Shown here one piece after another: positions 25,241 to 34,141 of a stretch of 64,000 nucleotides of DNA (positions within the stretch are counted from its first letter, which is position 1; every line of letters begins with the position of its first letter). A model generated the notes under the pieces. It saw only the letters and a program-made list of their open reading frames with translations, was not told the origin of the DNA and ran no database searches. A program made the position numbers and the translations under genes. Origin of the DNA: Longitalea luteola (GTDB lineage: Bacteria > Bacteroidota > Bacteroidia > Chitinophagales > Chitinophagaceae); NCBI RefSeq assembly GCF_017356035.1, contig NZ_JAFIQX010000002.1, positions 372,001 through 436,000 on the forward strand. The letters run 5' to 3'.

Positions 25241-25966
25241 TTATGCCTGTTGTAACCGGCCGGCAGCGGCTTCATCAACAAACCAGTGTAATTCACCGCT
25301 GGCAGGCTGAATAATTTGAGACGGATATTGATCTATGTTGGGAGCTCCTTTTATTACTTCATAAAGCGCATTTGCTTTATTAGCGCCAAAAGTGAGGAAG
25401 GCCACTTTACGGGCCCTGTTTACAATGGGCGCCGTTAAAGTGATGCGGTACATTTGCTGAGCATCGAGGTAAAATGATTGAACCCAGGCTTGTTGTTCAT
25501 GGATGACGGGTGTGTGCGGGAAGAGCGATAAAGTATGGCCGTCATCGCCCATGCCATTCAATACCAGGTCGAAGCTGGCGCCAGCTTCCGGGAAATAATT
25601 ATGCAGGATGGCTTCGTAGGCTTTCGCAGATTCGGCAGGCGGCAATTCCGTGTTCATAATATGCACCTGCTCGCGCACAATGGGCACTTTCTCGAGCAAA
25701 TGTTCGAAGGTCATTTTTGCATTGTTGCGGTTATCCGCAAGGGGCACGGCCCGTTCGTCGCCCCAGAAAATATGCATTTTGCTCCAGTCGATCCGTTCCC
25801 TGAAAGGAGAAGCCGCCAGTAATTCATACAGCTGTTTGGGCGAATTTCCACCGGTTACCACCCAGGTGAACCGGTCCTGCTGCTGCAGGGTGGTTTCAAT
25901 GGTTTCGGTGATCCAGGCTGCAAGGGCTTTGCTTACTTCTTCGGGAGACTTGTATATATGGAGCAT
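25241..25966 (-). CDS. pgl: 6-phosphogluconolactonase
   Basis: This 241-residue protein of the SOL/DevB type hydrolyses 6-phosphogluconolactone to 6-phosphogluconate. Visible signatures are FTWVVTGGNSPKQLYELL, HIFWGDERAVPLADNRNN and FDLVLNGMGDDGHTLSLFPHTP. It is the last gene of gnd-zwf-pgl and performs the middle step of the oxidative branch. A heptad array separates it from zwf by 138 bases. Length is normal. Confidence 0.95.
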   Translation of the reverse strand: MLHIYKSPEEVSKALAAWITETIETTLQQQDRFTWVVTGGNSPKQLYELLAASPFRERIDWSKMHIFWGDERAVPLADNRNNAKMTFEHLLEKVPIVREQVHIMNTELPPAESAKAYEAILHNYFPEAGASFDLVLNGMGDDGHTLSLFPHTPVIHEQQAWVQSFYLDAQQMYRITLTAPIVNRARKVAFLTFGANKANALYEVIKGAPNIDQYPSQIIQPASGELHWFVDEAAAGRLQQA

Positions 25967-26005
25967 GTTATCTTCTTAGTTCCAGGTTCGAAATAGTTTT
26001 TTTGC

Positions 26006-26099
26006 GTTACAAGTTACAGGTTCCAGGTTTCAGGGGCTTTCAATGCAGTTGAACCGCTGAAGTAAAGTTCCGTGTAACCTGCAACTTGGAACCTGTAAC
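26006..26099. repeat. Heptad-phased array, 13 units, self-complementary, within the zwf-pgl gap
   Basis: Units such as GTTACAA, GTTACAG, GTTCCAG, GTTTCAG at the left and AACCTGC, AACTTGG, AACCTGT at the right keep 7-base phase from 26006. The two ends are complementary. It shares words with the array at 15187-15256 and fills most of the gap between zwf and pgl. Confidence 0.8.
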
Positions 26100-26104
26100 T
26101 ATTC

Positions 26105-27634
26105 TCAGACACCTGCCTGAACACCCTGGTGGGCTATGGGTAAGGTGATCCAGTTGCGGCCATCGCGCGCAATGAGCGCTTCTGCATCTTCTGGTCCCCA
26201 GCTGTCGGGCGAATAGTTCGGGAAGTCTACCGGGACTCTGCTTTCCCAGGCTTCCTGTATGGGCATTACTACTTTCCACGCAGCTTCTACCTGGTCGCTG
26301 CGCATGAACAGGGTAGCGTTGCCTTCCATAACGTCGAGCAACAGGGTTTCATAGGCTTCGGGATCATCATCGCCGTATGTATCCTTGTAATTGAAGATCA
26401 TATCAACCGGGTTCAACGTCATTGTTTGTCCCGGCCGTTTTGCCTGGAAGCGTAAGCGAATATCCATTTGCGGTTGAATGCTGATGGTAAGCCGGTTGGG
26501 CCTCCAGGTCAATGCTGCTTCGGGCGGAAAAGCGAAGCTGGGCGCCTGTTTGAACTGAATGGTAATGATGGTTGATTTTTCATGTAACCGTTTGCCGGTG
26601 CGTACATAAAAAGGCACATCCTGCCAGCGCCAGTTATCAATATAGAATTTCACCGCAGCGAAAGTATCGGTAGGTGAATTGGGCTTTATTTTATCTTCAT
26701 TGCGGTAGCCTGGTACTTTTTTGCCCTGCATCCATCCGTCGGAATACTGACCTCTTACCGCATATTTATGCACTTCTTCCTTACTGTATTTGCGAATGGC
26801 GTTCAATACATCTACTTTTTTATTCCGGATTTCGTTGGCGTCGAACGATACCGGGGCTTCCATAGCGATCATGCACAACAGCTGTAAAATATGGTTCTGC
26901 ACCATATCGCGCAGGGCGCCGGAGCGTTCATAATAATCACCGCGGTTTTCAAGGCCAACGGTTTCGGCGGCGGTTATCTGAATGTGGTCGATATAATTCC
27001 TGTTCCAGATCGGTTCAAACAGGGCATTGGCAAAACGCAGCGCCAGGATGTTTTGAACGGTCTCTTTACCCAGGTAGTGATCGATGCGGTAGATCTGGGT
27101 CTCATCGAACATGGAGGTGAGCAGTTCGTTCAATTCGTGCGCGCTTTTCAGGTCATGGCCAAATGGTTTTTCAACCACGATACGCGTGCATTTGGTGTCA
27201 TGACAAATATTTAACGGTCCCAGTTTGCTGGCGATCTGTGGCACCAGATGCGGGGCTACCGACATATAGAAGATCACATTGGGATGCTCGCCGAACTCCT
27301 GTTCTTTTTGTTTTACGATGTCGGCAATTTTTTGGTAATCGGCTTCATTGCCTACGTCCATCGGCAGGTAGGAGATATGTTTTTGAAATTCCTGCCATTT
27401 GCCGTTTTGATCGCCTTTGCGGCGGGAGAACTGTTGAATGCCATCGAGCAGATGTTTCCTGAAGCTCTCGTCTGTATAGGCTGTTCTGCCGATACCAACG
27501 ATATGGAATTTTTCAGGCATCCAGTTATCGATGAACAGGTTATATAAAGCGGGAGAAAGTTTTCGCTGGTTTAAATCGCCACTGCCACCAAAGATGAATA
27601 GCAAAGAGGCAGGCGGACATTTATGGTTTGTCAT
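26105..27634 (-). CDS. zwf: Glucose-6-phosphate 1-dehydrogenase
   Basis: This 509-residue enzyme oxidises glucose 6-phosphate to 6-phosphogluconolactone with NADP. The coenzyme motif FGGSGDLNQRKLSPAL and the active-site signature IYRIDHYLGKETVQN are present; the EKPFGHDL motif is near residue 155. It is the middle gene of the oxidative pentose phosphate operon, 91 bases after gnd. No N- or C-terminal extension is present. Confidence 0.96.
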   Translation of the reverse strand: MTNHKCPPASLLFIFGGSGDLNQRKLSPALYNLFIDNWMPEKFHIVGIGRTAYTDESFRKHLLDGIQQFSRRKGDQNGKWQEFQKHISYLPMDVGNEADYQKIADIVKQKEQEFGEHPNVIFYMSVAPHLVPQIASKLGPLNICHDTKCTRIVVEKPFGHDLKSAHELNELLTSMFDETQIYRIDHYLGKETVQNILALRFANALFEPIWNRNYIDHIQITAAETVGLENRGDYYERSGALRDMVQNHILQLLCMIAMEAPVSFDANEIRNKKVDVLNAIRKYSKEEVHKYAVRGQYSDGWMQGKKVPGYRNEDKIKPNSPTDTFAAVKFYIDNWRWQDVPFYVRTGKRLHEKSTIITIQFKQAPSFAFPPEAALTWRPNRLTISIQPQMDIRLRFQAKRPGQTMTLNPVDMIFNYKDTYGDDDPEAYETLLLDVMEGNATLFMRSDQVEAAWKVVMPIQEAWESRVPVDFPNYSPDSWGPEDAEALIARDGRNWITLPIAHQGVQAGV

Positions 27635-27697
27635 AATCTGAATTGAAATAGCTTTTTACATTCTTTCAAATAACCCTTCGGTCATTTTGATGATTTA

Positions 27698-27725
27698 GGT
27701 TCCTGGGCCCTGAGCCTTGTACCTT
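27698..27725. repeat. Short heptad-phased array between gnd and zwf
   Basis: Four units, GGTTCCT, GGGCCCT, GAGCCTT and GTACCTT, directly abut the gnd stop codon and keep 7-base phase. Confidence 0.6.
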
Positions 27726-29147
27726 TTAGTTCTTTGCCCACTCGGTATGGAAACTTCCTTCCTGGTCCGTACGTTGGTACGTATGAGCGCCAAAATAATC
27801 ACGTTGCGCCTGCAGCAGGTTAATGGGCAATTGTTTGCTACGGTATGTATCGAAATAGCTTAATGCACTCATCAATGCCCCGGCCGGAATGCTGTGCTGA
27901 ACAGCCAGCGCTGCTACTGCACGGATACCTGCAGCTTTGGCCTGCAATATTTTGGCTACCTCAGCATCTAATAACAAATTCGACAGCTGAGGGTTCAGTT
28001 TATAGGCGTTTCCAAAAAGTTCGAGCAATACCGACCTGATGATACAGCCGCCGCGCCAAACGCTAACTACTTTCGGCATGGGAATTTGCATGTCAAGCTC
28101 TGTTCCTGCCTTGTGCAGCAAGGCTAAACCCTGCGCATAGCTGATGATGGTGGCAAATAACAGGGCATCGTGCACCTGCTGAATAAATTGTTCTTTGGGT
28201 AAACCAATTAAACCGGTTGATGCAGCAGGATAGAGTGCTGATGCCTGCACGCGTTCGGCTTTGATGGCCGACAAATTGCGCATGGTCACTGCCATATCGA
28301 TGGTAGGAATGGCAACCCCCAGATCCATAGCATCCTGGGAAGTCCATTTACCGGTTCCTTTTGCCCCTGCCTTATCCAGGATCATATCAACAAGGCGGTT
28401 GGGCGTTTTATCGTCGGGTTGTAAAAAGATGTCGGCGGTAATTTCAATGAGAAAAGAGCGCAGGTCGCCCTTGTTCCAGTTGTCGAAAATAGCGTGCAGT
28501 TCATCATTGGTCAAACCAATGCCGCGATGCAACAGATCGTAGCTTTCACTGATCAGCTGCATGATGGCATATTCAATACCATTGTGCACCATTTTAACAT
28601 AGTGACCGGCAGCGCCTTTACCGAGGTGAGCCACGCAGGGAATTGAATCCACTTTGGCGGCCACTGCTTCGAGCATGGGTTGAACATGCGGGTATGCTTC
28701 GGGATCGCCTCCGGGCATGATGCTGGGTCCGGTACGGGCGCCCTGTTCACCACCCGAAACGCCGATGCCCATGAAATGAATGCCTTTTTGCTGCAGATAA
28801 GCCACACGTCTTAAGGTATCGGTATAATGACTGTTTCCGCCGTCAATGATGATATCACCCTGCTGAACCAGCGGCAACAGGCTTTCAATAACATCATCAA
28901 CCGGTTTACCGGCGGGTACCAGCATCATGATCTTGCGGGGAACAGCCAGCTCGTTGATCATCTCCTGTAAAGAAACAACACCTTTTACCGTAGTACCTGC
29001 TGTAGCAGCTGATTCCAGGGCGGAGGTCTTCTGGTTGTCTTTGTCGAACCCGATTACTTTAAATCCGTGATCGGCCATGTTGAGCAGAAAATTTCTACCC
29101 ATAACGCCTAAGCCAATCATGCCAAAATCAAATTGTTGTGCACTCAT
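27726..29147 (-). CDS. gnd: 6-phosphogluconate dehydrogenase, decarboxylating
   Basis: This 473-residue enzyme converts 6-phosphogluconate to ribulose 5-phosphate, CO2 and NADPH. The Rossmann motif GLGVMGRNFLLNMADHG, the substrate signature GVSGGEQGARTGPSIMPGG and the catalytic Lys region HYVKMVHNGIEY are visible, followed by the helical C-terminal domain. The start at 29147 (MSAQQFDFGMIG) is preferred to an upstream Met at 29168. It heads gnd-zwf-pgl. On the minus strand TACTTTTG at 29173-29166 could be the -7 element. Confidence 0.96.
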   Translation of the reverse strand: MSAQQFDFGMIGLGVMGRNFLLNMADHGFKVIGFDKDNQKTSALESAATAGTTVKGVVSLQEMINELAVPRKIMMLVPAGKPVDDVIESLLPLVQQGDIIIDGGNSHYTDTLRRVAYLQQKGIHFMGIGVSGGEQGARTGPSIMPGGDPEAYPHVQPMLEAVAAKVDSIPCVAHLGKGAAGHYVKMVHNGIEYAIMQLISESYDLLHRGIGLTNDELHAIFDNWNKGDLRSFLIEITADIFLQPDDKTPNRLVDMILDKAGAKGTGKWTSQDAMDLGVAIPTIDMAVTMRNLSAIKAERVQASALYPAASTGLIGLPKEQFIQQVHDALLFATIISYAQGLALLHKAGTELDMQIPMPKVVSVWRGGCIIRSVLLELFGNAYKLNPQLSNLLLDAEVAKILQAKAAGIRAVAALAVQHSIPAGALMSALSYFDTYRSKQLPINLLQAQRDYFGAHTYQRTDQEGSFHTEWAKN

Positions 29148-29212
29148 ATCAGATAGATAAGGTTGCAAAAGTAGTCAAATTGCAAATAGGCGGGCGGGGA
29201 AAGTGCCCTGAT

Positions 29213-29674
29213 TTATTGGCCGCTGTTCTGCTGAGCAGCCGGCGCTGTTTTCTTCTCTTCTTTCTTTTCTTCCTTTGGCGCCATTGCTTCGGGATGCGGC
29301 GTTCCATTATGACAGGTCATGCAGCCTACCGGCGGAATGGCATGTTGGTCGCCTTTTTTGTAATTGAAGTATTTTCTGTTGATGCGGTCGGTCATCCGCA
29401 TCATATCGCGGGCTACGTTTTTTTCGCCTTTGTCATCGCTGGCGAAATCAAGCTTGCGCGGGTTGTCTTTTTTCGGGGCGTGGCAAAAACTGCATTTAAC
29501 ACCTAATGAACGATTGAACTGGTGCATTACGCTGTCCAGTTCCTCATGACTGATATTTTTGGGCAGGACCTTCAGGTTTTTGTACGTGGGTTCGGCGGGG
29601 GCGCTGGCTGCAATACCTAATACTACCAGCGCCGCCAGGGTGCCGGCAACCGTAATTTTCTTTCTAAAAAACAT
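29213..29674 (-). CDS. Exported diheme c-type cytochrome
   Basis: This 153-residue protein has an N-terminal membrane or signal segment (FFRKKITVAGTLAALVVLG) and two heme c motifs, CSFCH and CMTCH. The spacing and the phrase MHQFNRSLGVKCSFCHAP resemble the photosynthetic reaction centre cytochrome-like (PRC-type) family common in Bacteroidota. The C-terminal 30 residues are Lys/Glu/Ala-rich. It probably carries electrons in the periplasm. Start at 29674 is the Met that gives the signal segment. It is divergent from the RRM gene. Confidence 0.85.
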   Translation of the reverse strand: MFFRKKITVAGTLAALVVLGIAASAPAEPTYKNLKVLPKNISHEELDSVMHQFNRSLGVKCSFCHAPKKDNPRKLDFASDDKGEKNVARDMMRMTDRINRKYFNYKKGDQHAIPPVGCMTCHNGTPHPEAMAPKEEKKEEKKTAPAAQQNSGQ

Positions 29675-29810
29675 AGCAGATAGTGTTTTAGCTGGGTTAA
29701 ATTGTACATACAAGATAATGGATTCAGGTAATCTTACTTCAGCCGATGATATTTTTGTTCAATTAAACGTGCGTTAAAATAAATTAACGTGCGAATGGGC
29801 TGTTTAACCA

Positions 29811-29840
29811 TTGTAATTCAATGCGAATAAAGTATCTTTG
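29811..29840 (+). promoter_or_regulatory. Promoter of the RRM protein gene
   Basis: TTG at 29811-29813 and TATCTTTG at 29833-29840 are 19 bases apart, an exact consensus match. The start codon is at 29983, so the leader is about 135 bases. Just upstream, AATTAA(A)CGTGCG occurs twice (29761-29773 and 29782-29793). The 29675-29982 gap holds nothing else. Confidence 0.75.
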
Positions 29841-29982
29841 TATTCATATTTGAGTGATAATAGCATATGGTAAGTGAACGATATATCTCGCTACGCATTT
29901 CTGCTAATAGTTGTTAGTCTTCCTTTACTCCCTGCTTTACCTCAGATCCATTATTAATTTTTAACCAATTTTAGTTAGAAGT

Positions 29983-30291
29983 ATGAACATTTACGTGTCT
30001 AATTTAAGTTTCAACGTAACAGATGATGATTTGGAAGGCTTTTTTGCTGAATACGGCGAAGTAAGTTCTGCCCGCGTAATTACCGATAAGTTCACTGGCA
30101 AAAGCCGTGGATTTGGATTTGTTGAAATGCCTAACGATGAAGCTGCCAGAAAAGCAATCGCTGAACTGGATGGCGGAAGAGTAGAAGGCAGGGAGATCAA
30201 AGTTGCCGAAGCTCGTCCTCGTGAAGAGCGTGGTGGTGGTAACGAAAAACGTTCATTTAGCCGCAACAACAGCTACAATAATCGTTATTAA
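29983..30291 (+). CDS. RNA recognition motif (RRM) RNA-binding protein
   Basis: This 102-residue protein has one complete RRM: RNP2 is IYVSNL at residues 3-8 and RNP1 is RGFGFVEM near residue 42, followed by a 25-residue Arg/Gly/Asn-rich tail. Such glycine-rich RRM proteins bind single-stranded RNA and are widespread in Bacteroidota and cyanobacteria, often cold-induced; that is family knowledge. The long leader after the promoter could allow post-transcriptional control. A terminator follows 20 bases after the stop. Confidence 0.95.
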   Translation: MNIYVSNLSFNVTDDDLEGFFAEYGEVSSARVITDKFTGKSRGFGFVEMPNDEAARKAIAELDGGRVEGREIKVAEARPREERGGGNEKRSFSRNNSYNNRY

Positions 30292-30311
30292 TCCTGTTAG
30301 GTTTAAATACG

Positions 30312-30345
30312 AATCCCTCCCGATGCTTCGTGAGGGATTTTTTAT
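30312..30345 (+). terminator. Intrinsic terminator of the RRM gene
   Basis: AATCCCTC (30312-30319) pairs with GAGGGATT (30332-30339) across a 12-base loop and is followed by a T run. Confidence 0.88.
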
Positions 30346-30366
30346 TTTATTTACAACAATGCTTTT

Positions 30367-30822
30367 TTAGCAAAAGGTTTTAACCGGTGTGGCCATAGAG
30401 AAAGTAAGGGTGGTTCCCTCGTTGTGTTGATTGTAGATGCTGATATTGCCGCCTAGTTGCCGGGCAGCCTGTACAACATGCGAAAATCCGTTTGATACAG
30501 TACTGTAGAAATAAGTGCCATTATTACGAACCCGCACATGCACTCCTTCTTTGTTACAGACAGCCTCAACTCTTATACATACATTTTCAGTACCATTGAT
30601 GGCGCCGCTTAACAGGTTGCCCAGCACATAGGCCAGCAAATTTTCATCGGCTTGAACTTGGAATGTTTGGTCGACGTCATTAATAATAAAACTCTTTTTA
30701 CCGGTAACAAGTGGTAAAAGGCCTACCATTAGTTGATCAATCAGCCGGTGAAGAGGAACAGGTTCGGTTACTACAGTTTGAGTGGATGGTACGGGTTGAG
30801 GTAATTGTATCAGGCTTTTCAT
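30367..30822 (-). CDS. Stand-alone histidine kinase-type ATPase domain protein
   Basis: This 151-residue protein looks like the ATP-binding (HATPase_c) domain of a sensor kinase without sensor or phosphoacceptor domain. The N-box-like ENLLAYVLGNLLSGAING is near residue 75, and the C-terminal GHVVQAARQLGG-type G2 region appears as FSHVVQAARQLGGNISIYNQ, then EGTTLTFSMA. The N-box Asn is replaced (GNLLSGAI) and the G1 Asp is replaced by Asn (VRNNG), so ATP binding may be weak. The start is ambiguous between 30822 and 30855. It may be an anti-sigma-like or truncated kinase relic. Confidence 0.65.
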   Translation of the reverse strand: MKSLIQLPQPVPSTQTVVTEPVPLHRLIDQLMVGLLPLVTGKKSFIINDVDQTFQVQADENLLAYVLGNLLSGAINGTENVCIRVEAVCNKEGVHVRVRNNGTYFYSTVSNGFSHVVQAARQLGGNISIYNQHNEGTTLTFSMATPVKTFC

Positions 30823-31115
30823 ACAAAGGGATTTAATTTCACAATAATTATTCACAGGGTACCATTAAAATGAAAATAGCTGTACGGATTAAAATTTTCA
30901 GAACCTTAACCAAGACTTCGTATAAAAATGCGCAGCAAATTAACGACTAAAAATGTGAAAAAGACAATTCAGAAAATTCTTCTTGCAAATTTCTTAGCAT
31001 AAATCAAGTGACTTAGCTACATGGTTATATGTAGTGCGTTTTTTTACTGATCAAAAATTTATTACCGGGGGCTGCGTAAAAAACGTCAGGCAAATTGTTG
31101 CAAAAATGTATAGCA

Positions 31116-31847
31116 TCATTTTGATACCAGCTGCTGTACAAATCGTGCATTGTATATGGCTGAAGTGGCTGCCGTGTTATTGAAATAGACAAATGCCTGC
31201 TTCGCCTGTTTAGCAGTTTGTATAGCAGTGATCACCTGTTGCAGGAAACTTTCATCATAAGCAGAGTAATATAAATCCGGCACACCATGAAAGCGATAAT
31301 AGATAACATCTGTATTGTTAATTACTTCATCGGGTAGTGTGGGATGGCTGATGCTGCAAAAGCAAATGCGATGGCGCGACAGCGCTTCATATACCTGCGG
31401 TTGCCACCAGCTCACATGACGAAACTCAACTACGTTTATAAATGAAGGACTCAGTTGCTGTACGATCTTTTGTAACAGCTCTTCTGAATACGCCAACTGC
31501 GCCGGTAATTGAAAAAGAACACATCCCAGCTTTTCCTGCAACCCCTTTTGAATGGTGTTATAAAAATCGTCCAGTAGTAATTTACAGTCGTGGAATTTTT
31601 TATAATGTGTGATGAGGCGGGGCGCTTTTACGGCAAAAGAAAAATGGGCAGGTGTTTTTTGATACCAGTTAACTAAAAATGATAATTGCGGAAAGCGGTA
31701 AAAGGTAACATTCAACTCGATCGTATTAAAATGCTGGCAATAGTAATCGAGCCATAAACGCTGCGGTACTCCTTTGGGATAAAATACCTCTTTCCATTCT
31801 TTGTAATGGAAACCCGAACTTCCAATATGCCATTGCAGAACAGGCAT
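31116..31847 (-). CDS. DUF72 domain protein
   Basis: This 243-residue TIM-barrel-like protein has the DUF72 hallmarks: IGSSGFHYKEWKEVFYPKG, FNTIELNVTFYRFP, FAVKAPRLITH, LGCVLFQLPAQL, VVEFRHVSW, YYRFHG and AFVYFNNT near the end. The conserved polar residues suggest an enzyme, possibly nuclease or metal-dependent, but no reaction is established. It stands alone with about 250-base gaps on both sides in which no gene is visible. Confidence 0.92.
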   Translation of the reverse strand: MPVLQWHIGSSGFHYKEWKEVFYPKGVPQRLWLDYYCQHFNTIELNVTFYRFPQLSFLVNWYQKTPAHFSFAVKAPRLITHYKKFHDCKLLLDDFYNTIQKGLQEKLGCVLFQLPAQLAYSEELLQKIVQQLSPSFINVVEFRHVSWWQPQVYEALSRHRICFCSISHPTLPDEVINNTDVIYYRFHGVPDLYYSAYDESFLQQVITAIQTAKQAKQAFVYFNNTAATSAIYNARFVQQLVSK

Positions 31848-32099
31848 CTGTTACATCTTATATTTCGTAATACTAAAATTTTCATACCACAGCATTAACC
31901 GCTGCCATAAGAAAATAAAGCAACGCACGAATAATGGCAACCCTTTTAAACCATGTAAACACAAATGAGCAGGATAAATTCAGGGTATGCTTCCCGGTTA
32001 AATGCACTCAGGGGTACTACCTCCATTGATTTTGACAGATCTTTTTTCTTATTTTACCAAAAAATAGATTCCATTCATCCAACATAATAACTGCTTCTT

Positions 32100-32468
32100 A
32101 TGAATTTACTGGGTAATATCATTTGGCTCGTCTTTGGCGGGCTGGCAGCCGCCCTTGGTTATGTATTAGGGGGGTTCTTTTTATGTATAACAATTGTCGG
32201 TTTGCCCTGGGGTTTACAATGTTTTAAACTGGCAGGAGTGGTCTTATGGCCATTTGGCAAAAGCATTGTTCCCAAAGAAGGCGCAACCGGTTGCCTGTCG
32301 TTCTTTTGCAATCTTGTGTGGTTGTTATGTGGTGGATTATATACGTCGCTGGTTCACCTGTTCTTTGCGGCTATTTTTTTTATCACCATCATAGGAATTC
32401 CCTTTGCCCGTCAACATTTGAAATTGATGGAACTTTCCCTGTTGCCATTCAGCAGAAATGTGATCTAA
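32100..32468 (+). CDS. YccF family inner membrane protein
   Basis: This 122-residue membrane protein has two repeats of the YccF domain: LGNIIWLVFGGLAAALGYVLGG...ITIVGLPWGLQCFKL and FFCNLVWLLCGGLYTSL...FITIIGIPFARQHLKL. Each has two helices and a GLPWG/GIPFA loop. Its function is unknown. It is monocistronic. The region 32469-32753 downstream shows only an imperfect hairpin near 32530-32575. Confidence 0.92.
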   Translation: MNLLGNIIWLVFGGLAAALGYVLGGFFLCITIVGLPWGLQCFKLAGVVLWPFGKSIVPKEGATGCLSFFCNLVWLLCGGLYTSLVHLFFAAIFFITIIGIPFARQHLKLMELSLLPFSRNVI

Positions 32469-32753
32469 TGGTGCCATTGTTAATTCATTTTTAAAAACCG
32501 TAAACCGGTCAATAAGTAAGAAACTGAATACGTTCCCTGCTATTGTTGGGTAAGAGAACAGGCAGGGACGTAAACCGTATTTTTACGATCGTAGCCGGTC
32601 ACGTGCCAAAATACCGGTAAGGCATATATCGCGCTTAATTTGCGATTGTAACTGCCTGACAGTAAAATGAAATAAAAAAGTCATACGTTAAAACAGCGCC
32701 GGGCATTGTTTTTGCGCTAAAAAGCAGCTTGACAAAACCGGCATTAAACAGCT

Positions 32754-34028
32754 ATGTTTACACACAGAGATTGGGGCATTGCTTTTTCACTTATGGCCAT
32801 ATTGATTGTGGCGGTAATTGTATTGAGCAGTTTGAACCTTTCTTTACCCGGCGAAAAAGCACCGCAGGCAAAAAAAGACTCTGCTGTTATAGTTCCCCGC
32901 CGGTTTGGACTTGCCCTGGATTCTTTTAATGTAACCGAAAGTGTTATTCAGAAAAATGAATACCTGGCTTCTATCCTCGAATTATACAACATAGATACCA
33001 AGACTATTGCCAAACTGCAGGAGAAATCGAAATACGTATATGATGTACGTAAAATGAAAGCCGGCGCCCAGTACACTGTTTTCTCTACAAAAGATACTTC
33101 GCATAAGGTTTGTTATTTCGTGTATCAACCTAACGCTATTGACTATGTTATGTACGACCTGCGCGATTCCGTATCGGTAGTTACCGGTAAAAGGCAGGTT
33201 ACAGCCCGGCTCGAAACAGCTTCGGGCATCATCAACGGATCGTTGTATGAAACATTTCAAAAATCAGGAACCGATCCTGCCCTGGCTATGAAGCTGGCAG
33301 ATATGTATGCGTATACTGTAGATTTTTACAGCATTCACGACGGTGATTATTTCAAAGTACTCTACGAGCAGCGATATATAAAAGACGAGCCCGTTGAAAC
33401 AGGCGCTATTCAATCGGCCGTGTTCTCACACAACGGCCAGAAGTTCTATGCCTTTTATTATAAGCCCGATTCATCAGATGCCGGCGACTATTACGATGAA
33501 AAGGGAAAAAGTTTGCGTAAATCTTTTTTAAAAGCGCCTATTAAATTCAGCCATATCACATCCGGCTATTCATTGAGGCGTTTTCATCCGGTACAAAAAA
33601 GATGGAAGACCCATTTGGGTACTGATTATGCCGCACCGGAAGGAACACCCATCATAGCCACCGGCGATGGAATGGTCATTGAGTCGGAATTCACGCATAA
33701 CAATGGTAATTATGTAAAGATCAAACACGACGATACGTACATGACCCAATACCTGCACATGAGCAAACAGGCGGTGCGGGCAGGACAAACCGTTCGGCAG
33801 GGCCAGGTGATTGGCTATGTTGGCAGTACAGGATTGGCTACAGGTCCGCACGTATGTTATCGTTTCTGGAAGAACGGGAAACAGGTGAATCCGCTGCAAC
33901 AAACGTTTCCGCCATCAGTACCATTGCCTGATTCTGTAATGCCCAGGTTCAATGAGTATGTATTGAAGCAGCAGCAACAACTGAATACGGTGAATATGGG
34001 CGTTGTACAAAACCTGTCAATGAACTGA
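32754..34028 (+). CDS. M23 family peptidase with a variant zinc ligand
   Basis: This 424-residue cell-wall endopeptidase has an N-terminal membrane anchor (FSLMAILIVAVIVLSS), a long spacer domain with a region YLASILELYNIDTKTIAKLQ (LysM-like or OapA-like), and a C-terminal LytM domain. Zinc motifs: HLGTDYAAPEGTPI (H and D ligands), TQYLHMSK, then GPHVCYRFWKNGKQVNP in which the usual HxH reads His366-Val-Cys368, so the last ligand is Cys. This variant seems common among Bacteroidota M23 proteins. It acts in the periplasm on peptidoglycan. Confidence 0.9.
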   Translation: MFTHRDWGIAFSLMAILIVAVIVLSSLNLSLPGEKAPQAKKDSAVIVPRRFGLALDSFNVTESVIQKNEYLASILELYNIDTKTIAKLQEKSKYVYDVRKMKAGAQYTVFSTKDTSHKVCYFVYQPNAIDYVMYDLRDSVSVVTGKRQVTARLETASGIINGSLYETFQKSGTDPALAMKLADMYAYTVDFYSIHDGDYFKVLYEQRYIKDEPVETGAIQSAVFSHNGQKFYAFYYKPDSSDAGDYYDEKGKSLRKSFLKAPIKFSHITSGYSLRRFHPVQKRWKTHLGTDYAAPEGTPIIATGDGMVIESEFTHNNGNYVKIKHDDTYMTQYLHMSKQAVRAGQTVRQGQVIGYVGSTGLATGPHVCYRFWKNGKQVNPLQQTFPPSVPLPDSVMPRFNEYVLKQQQQLNTVNMGVVQNLSMN

Positions 34029-34141
34029 TCCGTTCACTTCTTTTTCTGTAATTTATTGAATTGATTAACAGGTCTGTCTCCGGGCAGGCAGTAACTTGGC
34101 ATACGCTTTGAAAACGGGAAGGGCAATAAATACCTTCAAAC

